Positions 17,113 to 25,913 of a DNA stretch of 61,586 bases are shown here, one piece after another. The notes beneath the pieces were generated by a model. The model was not told the origin of the DNA, did no database searches, and saw nothing but the letters and a program-made list of their open reading frames with translations. The stretch comes from Actinomycetes bacterium (GTDB lineage Bacteria; Actinomycetota; Acidimicrobiia; Acidimicrobiales; Microtrichaceae): contig JAEWED010000244.1 of assembly GCA_023389745.1 (NCBI GenBank), forward strand, positions 1 to 61,586, in the 5' to 3' direction. The position numbers were made by a program, and so were the translations under genes. Positions within the stretch are counted from its first letter, which is position 1, and every line of letters begins with the position of its first letter.

Positions 17113-18201
17113 ATGACTGCTCCCAGACCCGACCACTCCGACTCCGACTTCGTCAGGGCGTGCCGGGGCCAGCGGGTCGATCGCACGCCGGTGTGGTTCA
17201 TGCGCCAGGCGGGCCGCTCGCTGCCCGAGTACCGCGAGATCCGGGGCACCGGAACGATCCTGCGGGCCATCGCCGACCCGGACCTGGCCACCGAGATCAC
17301 CCTGCAGCCCGTGCGCCGCTACGGCGTCGACGCCGCGATCCTCTACTCCGACATCATGACGCCGGTGCACGCGATCGGCTTCGGCGTCGACATCGAGCCG
17401 GGTGTCGGCCCGGTCGTCGCGCAGCCCTTCGCCCGGCGTGAGGACCTGCAGCGGTTGCGCCCCCTCGACCCCGATGCCGACACGCCGTACGTGCGCGAGA
17501 CGGTGCGCAACCTGGTGCGTGAGCTGCCGGTCCCGCTGATCGCCTTCGCCGGCGCGCCGTTCACCGTCGCGAGCTACCTGCTCGAGGGGCGGCCGTCGCG
17601 CACCTATGTCAGGACCAAGGCGCTCATGCACACCGACGAGGCGCTGTGGTTCGACCTCATGGACGCCCTCGCGGACCTGGCGATCGACTCGCTGCGCTCG
17701 CAGGTCGACGACGGCGCTTCGGCCCTGCAGCTCTTCGACTCCTGGGCGGGCGCGCTGAGCCCCGCCGACTACGAGCGCTTCGTGCTGCCGGCCAGCACCA
17801 AGGTGATGGAGGGCGTCGCCGACCTGGGCGTACCGCGCATCCACTTCGGTGTGAACACCGCCGAGCTGTTCGGGCTGATCGCGAGCGCGGGCACCGAGGT
17901 CGTCGGGGTCGACTGGCGCACCCCGCTCGACGCCGCTCGCACCAGGGTCCCCGAGGGCATCTCGCTGCAGGGCAACCTCGACCCGGCGATCGTCGCCGCC
18001 GGCTGGGAGCCGACCCGCCCGGCGGTGCTCGACGTGCTCCGTCGAGGCGGCGGCAACCCCGGCGGACGCGGCGGGCACATCTTCAACCTCGGCCACGGCG
18101 TGCTGCCCGAGACCGACCCCGGTGTGCTCGAGCAGGTCGTCGAACTGGTGCACGCCCAAGATCCGGCGGGCACGGCAGACCCGACGGGCACGCCGCGGTG
18201 A
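17113..18201 (+). CDS. hemE: Uroporphyrinogen III decarboxylase
   Basis: A 362-residue enzyme that removes four carboxyl groups from uroporphyrinogen III to make coproporphyrinogen III. The N-terminal signature VWFMRQAGRSLPEYRE, ILYSDIMTPVHA with the essential Asp, and FAGAPFTVASYL are intact, as is GHGVLPETDP at the end. It is the first gene of hemE-cpfC-cgoX. The open frame extends to 16981, but family length and MTAPRPD at 17113 fit better. Its stop overlaps the next start (GTGA), so translation is coupled. Confidence 0.97.
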   Translation: MTAPRPDHSDSDFVRACRGQRVDRTPVWFMRQAGRSLPEYREIRGTGTILRAIADPDLATEITLQPVRRYGVDAAILYSDIMTPVHAIGFGVDIEPGVGPVVAQPFARREDLQRLRPLDPDADTPYVRETVRNLVRELPVPLIAFAGAPFTVASYLLEGRPSRTYVRTKALMHTDEALWFDLMDALADLAIDSLRSQVDDGASALQLFDSWAGALSPADYERFVLPASTKVMEGVADLGVPRIHFGVNTAELFGLIASAGTEVVGVDWRTPLDAARTRVPEGISLQGNLDPAIVAAGWEPTRPAVLDVLRRGGGNPGGRGGHIFNLGHGVLPETDPGVLEQVVELVHAQDPAGTADPTGTPR

Positions 18202-19112
18202 GCGGCCCGAGCGTCGGCGTCGTCGTGATGGCCTACGGCACGCCGGCGAGTCCCGACGACATCGAGGCCTACTACACCCACATCCGTCGAGGACGACCGC
18301 CGGAGCCCGAGCAGCTCGCCGAGCTGACCGCCCGCTACGAGGCGATCGGCGGCATCTCTCCGCTGGCCGAGCGAACCGCGGCTCAGCTCGCTGGTGTCGC
18401 CGCTGCGCTCGACGACGCCGAGCCTGGACGTTTCGTGCTCGCACTCGGGCAGAAGCACGCCGCGCCGTTCATCGAGGACGCCGTCGAGCAGCTCGCCGCC
18501 GCCGGCGTCGAGCGCATCGTCGGGCTCGTGCTCGCACCGCACTACTCCGGCTTCAGCGTCGGGCAGTACCTCGAGCGGGCCGGCGCGGCCGCCGACGCCG
18601 CCGGCCTGGCGTTCGCGGGTGTCGAGGAGTGGTGGGCCGAGGACAGCTTCGTCGAGCACCAGGCCGCGTCGCTGCGCGCCCGGCTCGACGAGTCCGAGGC
18701 ACCGACGCTGGTGGTGTTCACCGCGCACTCCTTGCCCGAGCGTGTGCTGCAGGGCGACCCCTACGTCGACCAGCTCACTGCCTCTGCCCAGCGCATCGCG
18801 GAGACCGCGGGTGTCGACCCGCACGCCTGGATGATCGGCTGGCAGTCGGCCGGACGCACCCCCGAGCCGTGGCGAGGCCCCGACATCCTCGACCTGCTGC
18901 GCGAGCACGCCGACGGCGGCGCCGTGCGCCGCGTCGTGGTGGTGCCCCACGGGTTCACCTCGGACCACCTCGAGGTCGTCTACGACCTCGACATCGAAGC
19001 CGCCCGCCTGGCCGACGAGCTCGGCCTCGCGTTCGCCAGGACCGACGTCGTCAACGCGGCGCCCGACGTGATGGCGTCGCTCGCCGCCCGGATCCGGGAG
19101 CTCGCACCGTGA
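18198..19112 (+). CDS. cpfC: Coproporphyrin III ferrochelatase
   Basis: A 304-residue monomeric ferrochelatase of the short Gram-positive type, which inserts Fe(II) into coproporphyrin III. VVVMAYGTPASPDDI, YEAIGGISPL, LAPHYSGFSVGQY (catalytic His) and FTAHSLPERV are conserved. No [2Fe-2S] Cys cluster is visible at the C-terminus, unlike some mycobacterial enzymes. The GTG at 18198 overlaps the hemE stop. Its own stop overlaps the next GTG at 19109. Confidence 0.95.
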   Translation: MSGPSVGVVVMAYGTPASPDDIEAYYTHIRRGRPPEPEQLAELTARYEAIGGISPLAERTAAQLAGVAAALDDAEPGRFVLALGQKHAAPFIEDAVEQLAAAGVERIVGLVLAPHYSGFSVGQYLERAGAAADAAGLAFAGVEEWWAEDSFVEHQAASLRARLDESEAPTLVVFTAHSLPERVLQGDPYVDQLTASAQRIAETAGVDPHAWMIGWQSAGRTPEPWRGPDILDLLREHADGGAVRRVVVVPHGFTSDHLEVVYDLDIEAARLADELGLAFARTDVVNAAPDVMASLAARIRELAP

Positions 19113-20524
19113 GCCAGTCGGCTCGCCGCCACCTGGTGGTCGTCGGCGGCGGCATCACCGGGCTCGCCGCGGCGTGGCAGGCGGTCGGCCGGGGCGACGT
19201 CGACGTGACCGTGCTCGAGGCCACCGACCGGGTCGGCGGCAAGATCCGCACCTCGGCGTTCGACCTGGGCGACGGCCACACCATGCGCATCGACGAGGGC
19301 GCCGACGCGTTCCTCGCACGTGTGCCCGAGGCGGTGCAGCTGTGCCACGAGCTCGGGTTGTCCGACGGCCTCACCCAGCCGGCGGTCGGCCGCGCCAAGG
19401 TGTTCGTCGACGGCGCGCTGCAGTTCCTGCCGGGCGACTCGGTGCTCGGCGTGCCCTTGTACCCCGCGTCCCTCGCCGAGGGCGGACTGCTCAGCGAGTT
19501 CGGTGCGGCACAGGCGGCGGCGGAGACCTCGATCGATGCGCCGGCACCGTCGGGTGACGTCGCGATCGGGCCGTTCCTCACCGAGCACTACGGCGGCGAG
19601 CTCGTCGACCGGGTCGTCGGACCCCTCATCGGCGGCATCAACGCCGGTGACGTCGACCGGCTCAGCCTCGACGCGGTCACCCCGCAGCTCGCGGCGGCCG
19701 CGGCCGACGGCGGGTCGCTCAGCCTGGCGCTGCGACGCCGGCAGGCCGCCGCGCCGGCGACGGGTCCGGTGTTCCACGCGCTGCTCGACGGCACCGGCAG
19801 CCTGATCGACGCCCTGCGCACCGCGCTGGTCGACGCGGGCGCGACGATCCGCCACGGCGCCCGCGCCACGCAGTTGTCGAGCGCAGGGGGCTCGATCGCA
19901 GGGGCCTCGAGTGCGACGGTCACGTTGGCCGACGGGAGCACGGTCGACGCTGACGCCGTGGTGCTCGCCACGCCGGCGCCTGCGGCGGCGACCGCGCTGG
20001 CGGGGCTCAGCCCCGACACCGCAGCGCTGCTCGCCGGGATCGACCACAGCTCGGTCGTGCTCGTGACCTTCGCGTTCCGCCTCGGCGACGTGCCCGGCGA
20101 CCTCGACGGCTCCGGCTTCCTCGTGCCACGCACCGAGGGCCTGCTGATGACCGCGGCGTCGTGGGGCTCGTCGAAGTGGGCGCACTGGAACGACGGCCGG
20201 CACGTGATCCTCAGGGTGTCGGCGGGCCGCTCGGGCGACGACCGTCAGCGCGAGCTCGACGACGACGCCCTGGTGCGCGCGCTGCTCGACGACCTGCACA
20301 CCACGATGGGCATCACCGCGGCCCCGACGGGGACCAGGGTGTCGCGGTACCCGAACGGGTTCGCGCAGTACGAGGTCGGCCATCTGGACCGGGTCGCGGC
20401 GATCGACGCGGCGCTCGAGCGCGACTGCCCGTCGGTCGTCGTGGCCGGCGCCGCCTACCGCGGCGTCGGCATCCCGGCCTGCATCCGCCAGGGACGCCAG
20501 GCCGTCACCCGCCTTCTGGGTTGA
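19109..20524 (+). CDS. cgoX: Coproporphyrinogen III oxidase, FAD-dependent (HemY/HemG type)
   Basis: A 471-residue flavoprotein oxidising coproporphyrinogen III to coproporphyrin III with O2. It starts with the dinucleotide-binding motif VVVGGGITGLAAAW and continues EATDRVGGKIRT, the protoporphyrinogen-oxidase signature GGINAGDVDRLSLDAV, and the C-terminal AGAAYRGVGIPACI that closes the FAD site. It is GTGA-coupled to the ferrochelatase. Together with hemE, cpfC and hemQ (41288) it completes the coproporphyrin-dependent branch of heme synthesis. Confidence 0.95.
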   Translation: MSQSARRHLVVVGGGITGLAAAWQAVGRGDVDVTVLEATDRVGGKIRTSAFDLGDGHTMRIDEGADAFLARVPEAVQLCHELGLSDGLTQPAVGRAKVFVDGALQFLPGDSVLGVPLYPASLAEGGLLSEFGAAQAAAETSIDAPAPSGDVAIGPFLTEHYGGELVDRVVGPLIGGINAGDVDRLSLDAVTPQLAAAAADGGSLSLALRRRQAAAPATGPVFHALLDGTGSLIDALRTALVDAGATIRHGARATQLSSAGGSIAGASSATVTLADGSTVDADAVVLATPAPAAATALAGLSPDTAALLAGIDHSSVVLVTFAFRLGDVPGDLDGSGFLVPRTEGLLMTAASWGSSKWAHWNDGRHVILRVSAGRSGDDRQRELDDDALVRALLDDLHTTMGITAAPTGTRVSRYPNGFAQYEVGHLDRVAAIDAALERDCPSVVVAGAAYRGVGIPACIRQGRQAVTRLLG

Positions 20525-20822
20525 GTGCGCGTTCGCGGCCGGTAGCTCACTTCCGACGCGGTCGAGCGCTCAGGTTTCGACCCCCAGCCGCCGAAGCTTC
20601 TGCAGCGAACGACTTTGTGGGGGGGGAACAGAATGGCAGATGGCAGGTTCGGTGATGTGTCCGGTGGGGGTTCTTGGACGAGATCAGCTCGGGATCGAAG
20701 GCTTCGTGTTCTTCCGGTGCTGCTCGCGGTGGCGGTCCTGACAGGTGTGTTGTCGGCCACTTCTGGCGGAATGTAGTGCCAGATTTCGCAGGAGATTGGT
20801 ACGACAAGCTCGGAGGCTTCTG
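20525..20822. other. Lower-GC spacer after the heme operon
   Basis: This stretch has clearly more A/T than its neighbours and a G-run of nine at 20618-20626. It holds one short ORF at 20633-20776 and a GGAGG before the gene at 20823. I see no terminator with a T-tract and no repeat linking it to a mobile element. Confidence 0.5.
20633..20776 (+). CDS. Possible small ORF with one membrane segment (47 aa), perhaps a gene remnant
   Basis: ATG at 20633 follows a G-rich tract that could serve as a ribosome binding site. The product has an Arg-rich first half and a hydrophobic stretch, VLPVLLAVAVLTGVLSA, like an export signal, and stops six residues later. It resembles the signal peptide of a secreted protein cut short by a stop. 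It could be real, a decayed gene start, or chance. Confidence 0.3.
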   Translation: MADGRFGDVSGGGSWTRSARDRRLRVLPVLLAVAVLTGVLSATSGGM

Positions 20823-21185
20823 ATGAAGGATCGGCGCAACAGCGTACATGACGAGCTGCACGCTGAGTTCAACGTCCCAGACACTGCATCAATCTTTCTG
20901 GGCGCGCCCTTTGTGCCGTACTGGCGGCTGTACCTCGCTCAATGGGACATTGCTCGACGAGCACTTGTCGTGGTCGACGACGCGCGCATCTTCGCCCTCG
21001 ATAGCTCAGCTACTCGAGTTCAAGCAGAGCTTGAGGAAGCCAGCACCGAACAGCTTCAGCGTTCTCATCGACTATCTGGGGCGATGATGGTCACTTTTCC
21101 AGGCGGCGAGCGGATCGTAGTCCGCAACAGGCCTGAGATCCGTCGTCTCCAGGCGGTACTCGACGCCTGGCGATCAGGCTCATGA
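20823..21185 (+). CDS. Hypothetical protein, possible PH-like domain
   Basis: A 120-residue protein in a patch with lower G+C and less biased codons than the rest of the window. RRALVVVDDARIFALDSS followed by an amphipathic segment, MMVTFPGGERIVVRN and a final helix (EIRRLQAVLDAWR) resemble the strand order and closing helix of small bacterial PH-like domains; this is fold-level inference only. ATG 20823 is preferred over an upstream in-frame ATG because GGAGG sits six bases before it. Confidence 0.55.
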   Translation: MKDRRNSVHDELHAEFNVPDTASIFLGAPFVPYWRLYLAQWDIARRALVVVDDARIFALDSSATRVQAELEEASTEQLQRSHRLSGAMMVTFPGGERIVVRNRPEIRRLQAVLDAWRSGS

Positions 21186-21212
21186 GCACGGCCTCCGGGA
21201 GCTCATATCGAT

Positions 21213-21377
21213 GTGTACCTGATGACCGCTGCAGCACGAAGCGATTGGGGCGCTCACCGCGTTGAGAGCGGAGCACGCTGCCGCCTTGGATGCGAGGCCG
21301 CGTCCCGCGATGACCATTGCACTTGCCTCGCGTGGCCCTTTGAACAGATTGAAGCTGACAGACTGAAGGTCACCTGA
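21213..21377 (+). CDS. Possible small Cys-rich ORF (54 aa), unrecognised
   Basis: The frame opens at GTG 21213 (in-frame ATG at 21222) and ends at TGA 21375-21377. The C-terminal half carries four Cys (CRLGC and HCTC) and ends FEQIEADRLKVT. No strong ribosome binding site is seen. It lies in the same lower-GC patch and could be the tail of a decayed foreign gene. Confidence 0.25.
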   Translation: MYLMTAAARSDWGAHRVESGARCRLGCEAASRDDHCTCLAWPFEQIEADRLKVT

Positions 21378-21393
21378 CGCCCGAGCGCGGGCG
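21378..21393. terminator. Short GC hairpin between convergent ORFs
   Basis: CGCCCG at 21378-21383 pairs with CGGGCG at 21388-21393 around the loop AGCG. It lies 14 bases beyond the end of the minus-strand lipoprotein gene and directly after the small plus-strand ORF. There is no T-run. Confidence 0.35.
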
Positions 21394-21406
21394 CTGAAGT
21401 GACAGC

Positions 21407-21919
21407 TCAGTTCGCGACGTTGCTGTCCTGCACGACGACCTCGACGGTCTGCTCGGGGCTGTTCTCGAACTCGAGGGTGATGTCGAAGCCGCGGTTGATC
21501 TCGAGCGGCCCGGCCAGGTCGGTCAGCTCGATGTAGGTCGAGTCCGGATCGAGGTTCACGGTCTCGGTGGCCGGCAACGCGACCGACGACTCCGGCGTGA
21601 GCTTCGCCGAGGCGGCCACGTCGGAGCCGACCTTCACGCCGACGAGCGCGTTGTCCTCGGCGCCACCGGTGATGGTCAGGTACACCTTGGCGGTCACACC
21701 GGCGCCGCTGTCGTCGACGTGCGGGGCGTACGCCTCGGAGACCGTCGGCGTGTTGCCGGGCAGCGTGGTCGACGTGGTGGAGGCCTGTGCGTCGGGCTTC
21801 GTCGTGGTCGAGGCCCTCGTGTCGTCGTCGTTGCTGCAGGCAGCGCCGGCGAGGAGCAGCGTGGCGGCGACGGCGCCTGCGGCCACGTTGCGGAATCGGG
21901 TGGGGGTGGTGGTCGACAT
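21407..21919 (-). CDS. PCuAC (DUF461)-fold lipoprotein lacking the usual copper ligands
   Basis: A 170-residue exported lipoprotein: basic start, hydrophobic segment and lipobox LLAGAACS near residue 25, then a Thr/Asp-rich linker. The domain (AKVYLTITGG, DNALVGVKV, INRGFDITLEFENS) follows the PCuAC copper-chaperone fold. The His and Met residues that bind Cu(I) in this family are not visible; the segment where H-x-M would sit reads SAKLTPESS. Copper delivery is therefore doubtful. The start at 21919 follows AAGGACC. It is divergent from lnt. Confidence 0.75.
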   Translation of the reverse strand: MSTTTPTRFRNVAAGAVAATLLLAGAACSNDDDTRASTTTKPDAQASTTSTTLPGNTPTVSEAYAPHVDDSGAGVTAKVYLTITGGAEDNALVGVKVGSDVAASAKLTPESSVALPATETVNLDPDSTYIELTDLAGPLEINRGFDITLEFENSPEQTVEVVVQDSNVAN

Positions 21920-22093
21920 GGTGGTCCTTCTGCTGCGGGAACGGGCTCTCGTGGCTTCCATCGCACGATACGGCGGTGCGTCGCCCGATCCACGCGATCG
22001 TCGTACTGCCGGGCGTGGTGCGGTTCGTGCTCTGATGGTCGCTCGTGCCCGGGAATCGGATCCCGGCCCCACCGGATGCGAGGATGCCGGGTC

Positions 22094-23644
22094 GTGGAAC
22101 GTCGTTGGGTGTCGGTCACGCTCGGCCTGGTCGCCGGTCTGCTGATCTGTGCCGCGCTGCCGCCGTGGGGCTGGTGGCCGCTCGCACCCGTCGGCATCGC
22201 CCTGTGGCTGCACCTGCTCGGCGGACGCGGTCGTGTGGACCGCGCCCTGGTGTCGTGGGCGGTCGGCATCGGCTGGTTCGTCCCGTCCACCCTGTGGATG
22301 TGGGGGCTGACCGCTCCCGGCTACGTGGCCACGGCGCTCATCGGTTGGGGACCGCTGACCGCGTGCGTCGGGCTCGCCACTCCCCCGGACCGCCGCCGGC
22401 TCGTCGCCCTGCCCGCCGCCATCGTGGTGTTCGAGTGGTTCCACTCCCACGCCCCCTTCGGCGGTGCGCCGCTGTCGCTGCTGTCGATGACCCAGACCCG
22501 TGCCCCGATGCTGCCGGTGGCGACCGTCGGCGGCACGCTCCTGCTCAGCGGTGCGGTCGCGGTGCTCGGTGTCGCGCTCTACCTGGCGGTCGTCGAGCGC
22601 CGCTGGAAGGAGCCGGTCGCGCTCGTCGCGGTGTGCGCCGTGCTCGTCGGCGTCGGCGCCTGGTGGCCACGCGGCGCGGACCGCGGCACGGTCCGCGTCG
22701 CGGCGGTGCAGGGCGGCGGACCGCAGGGCACCCGGTTCACGCGGAGCGAGGCGCCCCTGGTCTTCGAGCGCCATCTCGAAGCGACCCGGACCCTGGACCG
22801 CTCGGACGACCTCGACCTGGTCGTGTGGCCCGAGAACGCCATCAACGTCGACGGCGCGTTCGACACCAGCCCGTGGAAGGCGCAGCTCGCCGAGGAGGCC
22901 GTCCGGCTCGACACGACGCTCGTGGTCGGCGTGGTCGAGGACGACCCGACCGACCCGGACCGCTTCCTCAACTACGTGATCGCGTTCGAGCCCGACGGGA
23001 CCGCCACGGCCCGCTACGACAAGGAGCGCCGCGTGCCCTTCGGGGAGTACGTGCCGCTGCGAGCGCTGTTCGAGCCGATCGCCGGCGACGCCCTGCCGCC
23101 GAGGGACCAGCTGCCGGGTGACGGCGTCGCGATGATCGACATCCCGCCCGGGCCGATGGCCGTCGCCATCTCCTGGGAGGTGTTCTTCTCCCGCCGGGTG
23201 CGCGAAGGCGTGCGCGCCGGCGGCGAGATCGTGCTCAACCCGACCAACGGGTCGAGCTACTGGCTGACGCAGGTGCAGTCCCAGCAGGTCGCCTCGTCGG
23301 CGCTGCGGGCCGCCGAGAGCGGCCGTTGGCTCGTCCAGGTCTCCCCGACCGGCTTCTCGGCGGTGGTCGACGACCACGGTGCGGTGCTCCAGCAGACGTC
23401 CATCGGCGAACAGGAGGTCCTGATCGCGGACGTGCCCCGGCTCGCCGGCACGACGCCGGCGCAGGCGTCGGGTGACCTGCCCGCGATGGCGATCGCCCTG
23501 CTCGCGCTGCTCGCCGTCGCACTTCCCCGATCGCGGCGCCGCCCGGGCCTGGAGACCGACCCGGCTCCCGAGTCGTCCGGCGACACGACCCCTGAGCCAC
23601 CGGCGGACACCTCGCCGCACGCAGAGGAACGGCATTCCCACTGA
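22094..23644 (+). CDS. lnt: Apolipoprotein N-acyltransferase homologue with Ser at the nucleophile position
   Basis: A 516-residue protein with about six N-terminal membrane segments and a nitrilase-fold domain. Lnt adds the third acyl chain to lipoproteins. Glu of VVWPENAIN and Lys of RYDKERRVPFGEYVP match two of the catalytic triad; where Lnt has Cys (consensus ICYE), this protein has AISWEVFF, with Ser. NPTNGSSYW and the RAxESGRW region are conserved. The tail is a Pro/Glu/Thr-rich extension with a final membrane segment before it. The GTG at 22094 is chosen for the basic residues just before the first helix. Confidence 0.85.
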   Translation: MERRWVSVTLGLVAGLLICAALPPWGWWPLAPVGIALWLHLLGGRGRVDRALVSWAVGIGWFVPSTLWMWGLTAPGYVATALIGWGPLTACVGLATPPDRRRLVALPAAIVVFEWFHSHAPFGGAPLSLLSMTQTRAPMLPVATVGGTLLLSGAVAVLGVALYLAVVERRWKEPVALVAVCAVLVGVGAWWPRGADRGTVRVAAVQGGGPQGTRFTRSEAPLVFERHLEATRTLDRSDDLDLVVWPENAINVDGAFDTSPWKAQLAEEAVRLDTTLVVGVVEDDPTDPDRFLNYVIAFEPDGTATARYDKERRVPFGEYVPLRALFEPIAGDALPPRDQLPGDGVAMIDIPPGPMAVAISWEVFFSRRVREGVRAGGEIVLNPTNGSSYWLTQVQSQQVASSALRAAESGRWLVQVSPTGFSAVVDDHGAVLQQTSIGEQEVLIADVPRLAGTTPAQASGDLPAMAIALLALLAVALPRSRRRPGLETDPAPESSGDTTPEPPADTSPHAEERHSH

Positions 23645-23695
23645 GCGTGAGGGTCATTTGACCGACCCGCCGGGGCGCAACGAAGCTGGACGGTC

Positions 23696-25024
23696 ATGCA
23701 GAACGGCTCCGCCCCCTCCCGCTCGGCGAACGCCGGAACGACGCGTCGCATCCCGGGGCCGGACGACCCGCTCCGCATCGCCTATCTGACCTACCGCGGC
23801 AAGCCGCACGTCGGCGGCCAGGGTGTGTACACCCGTCACCTCACCAAGGCGCTGGTCGACCTGGGCCACCACGCCGAGGTGCTCTCGGGGCAGCCGTACC
23901 CGATCCTCGACGAGCGTGTGCCGCTCGTCGAGCTGCCCAGCCTCGACATCTACAACGACCACTTCCCCATGCGCATGCCGGCGTGGTGGGAGCTCAAGGA
24001 CCGCTGGGACTGGCTCGAGGTCACCTCGTTCTCGTCCGGCACCTTCCCGGAGCCGTTCGCCTTCTCGATGCGGGCCTGGGACCACCTGCGTGCCCGCCGT
24101 GACGACTTCGACCTGGTGCAGGACAACCAGTGCCTCGGCTACGGCCTGCTGCTGATGGAGAAGATGGGCCTGCCGGTGCTCGGCACGATCCACCACCCCA
24201 TCACGATGGACCGACGCCTCGAGATGGAGCACGCCGAGAACGCACGTCAGCGCTGGTCGAAGTCGCGCTGGTATGCGTTCACCAAGATGCAGACCCGTGT
24301 CGCGAAGCGTCTGCGCCGGGTGATCACGGTGTCGCGCAACTCCTACGACGACATCTGCCGCGACCACATGGTGTCGCCCGAGAAGCTGTTCATCGTGCCC
24401 GTCGGCGTCGACCCCGACCTGTTCGTGCCGATCGACGGCATCGAGCGCGATCCGAACCAGATCATCTCGACGGCGTCCTCCGACGTCGCCATGAAGGGCC
24501 AGCGCTACCTGCTCGAGGCGCTCGCGAAGCTGCGCACCGACCGGCCCGAGCTCCGCCTCGTCATGGTCGGCCGCCTCAAGGAGGGCTCGGCCGCGCAGCG
24601 CACGATCGCCGAGCTCGGCCTCGAGGACGCGGTGCAGTTCGTGTCGGGCATCACCGACGAACGCCTGGTCGAGCTCTACAACGAGTCCGCCTGCGCAGTC
24701 GTGCCGTCGCTGTACGAGGGGTTCTCCCTGCCGGCGATCGAGGCGATGAGCACCGGGTGCCCGCTGGTGGCCACCACCGGCGGCGCGATCCCCGAGGTCG
24801 CGGGCCCCGACGGCGAGACCTGCTACATGACCGTCCCCGGCGACAGCGAGTCGCTCGCCGCGGGGATCCGTCGTGCGCTCGACGACCCCACCGGCGCCCG
24901 TCGCATCGGTGCCGCGGGACGTGAACGGGTGATCAACCGGTGGAGCTGGCGTCACACCGCTGTGCGCACCGTCGACCACTACCGCGCGCTGCTCGAGGAG
25001 TCCGCTGGCTCCTCACGCTCCTGA
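23696..25024 (+). CDS. Glycosyltransferase family 4 (GT-B fold)
   Basis: A 442-residue retaining GT4 enzyme. The N-terminal domain opens IAYLTYRGKPHVGGQGVYTR, the usual acceptor-side glycine loop. The C-terminal domain has STASSDVAMKGQRYLLEAL, and the nucleotide-sugar site VPSLYEGFSLPAIEAMSTGC with the EGF-x5-E motif. The donor and acceptor are unknown. It is followed at 25080 by a methyltransferase and at 25906 by a QW-repeat protein, all on the plus strand, probably one operon. This grouping recalls actinobacterial polysaccharide or glycolipid loci. Confidence 0.92.
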   Translation: MQNGSAPSRSANAGTTRRIPGPDDPLRIAYLTYRGKPHVGGQGVYTRHLTKALVDLGHHAEVLSGQPYPILDERVPLVELPSLDIYNDHFPMRMPAWWELKDRWDWLEVTSFSSGTFPEPFAFSMRAWDHLRARRDDFDLVQDNQCLGYGLLLMEKMGLPVLGTIHHPITMDRRLEMEHAENARQRWSKSRWYAFTKMQTRVAKRLRRVITVSRNSYDDICRDHMVSPEKLFIVPVGVDPDLFVPIDGIERDPNQIISTASSDVAMKGQRYLLEALAKLRTDRPELRLVMVGRLKEGSAAQRTIAELGLEDAVQFVSGITDERLVELYNESACAVVPSLYEGFSLPAIEAMSTGCPLVATTGGAIPEVAGPDGETCYMTVPGDSESLAAGIRRALDDPTGARRIGAAGRERVINRWSWRHTAVRTVDHYRALLEESAGSSRS

Positions 25025-25079
25025 GCCCCGCCGGCCCGGTTCCACATCGGATGAAGCAAGACCACACGAGGATCGCGAC

Positions 25080-25913
25080 GTGCTGACGGTTGACTACGAC
25101 GAACTCGGTCTCCGCGAAGGAGACCTGGTGCTCGACATGGGGGCCGGGGCCGGCCGCCACTCCTTCGAGTGCTTCCGCCGGGGCGCGCAGGTCGTCGCCC
25201 TCGACTACGACTACGGCGAGCTCGGCGAGGTCCGCAAGCTGTTCTGGGCGATGCGCGAAGCGGGCGAGGCCCAGTCCGACGGGCTCGGCGTCGCGCTCAA
25301 CGGCGACGCCCTGCGCCTGCCGTTCCCCGACGACACCTTCGACCGGATCATCTGCTCCGAGGTCTTCGAGCACATCCCCGACGACGAGGGAGCGATGGCC
25401 GAGCTGCACCGGGTGCTCAAGCCCGGCGGCGTGCTGGCCGCGACCGTGCCCGCCTGGTTCCCCGAGAAGGTCTGCTGGGCGCTGTCCGCCGAGTACCACG
25501 CACCGCTCGCCGTCGGCGGCCACGTGCGCATCTACACCGAGCCGCTGTTCCGGCACCGTCTGAGCGTCGCCGGCCTGCATCCCGTCGGCTCGCACCGGGC
25601 CCACGCGCTGCACTCGCCGTACTGGTGGCTGAAGTGCATCGTCGGCGTCAGCAACGACGTGCACCCGCTGGTCAAGGCGTACCACCGGCTCCTGGTCTGG
25701 GACATCGCGAAGGCACCGGCGCTCACCCGCACCACCGAGCGCCTCCTCAACCCGGTGCTCGGCAAGAGCGTCGTGGTGTACTCCCGCAAGCCGGTCCGCC
25801 CGACCCGTTCGGCGGCTGCGTCCGCCGACACCGCACGCCCCGAGAGCGCGAGCCACGCCAAGGTCACCTTCGCCACCCCCGCGGGCAACGGGAGCGAGCG
25901 GGCTGGTGTCTGA
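25080..25913 (+). CDS. Class I SAM-dependent methyltransferase
   Basis: A 277-residue methyltransferase. Motif I is VLDMGAGAGRHSFECF near residue 17, unusually close to the N-terminus, so the enzyme lacks a pre-domain. VVALDYDYGE gives the acidic SAM-ribose ligand and ICSEVFEHIPDDEGAMAEL is the motif III/IV region. GTG at 25080 with GAGGA upstream is the only start before motif I. The last 40 residues are a low-complexity tail. It overlaps the next gene by 8 bases, so the two are translationally linked. Confidence 0.88.
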   Translation: MLTVDYDELGLREGDLVLDMGAGAGRHSFECFRRGAQVVALDYDYGELGEVRKLFWAMREAGEAQSDGLGVALNGDALRLPFPDDTFDRIICSEVFEHIPDDEGAMAELHRVLKPGGVLAATVPAWFPEKVCWALSAEYHAPLAVGGHVRIYTEPLFRHRLSVAGLHPVGSHRAHALHSPYWWLKCIVGVSNDVHPLVKAYHRLLVWDIAKAPALTRTTERLLNPVLGKSVVVYSRKPVRPTRSAAASADTARPESASHAKVTFATPAGNGSERAGV

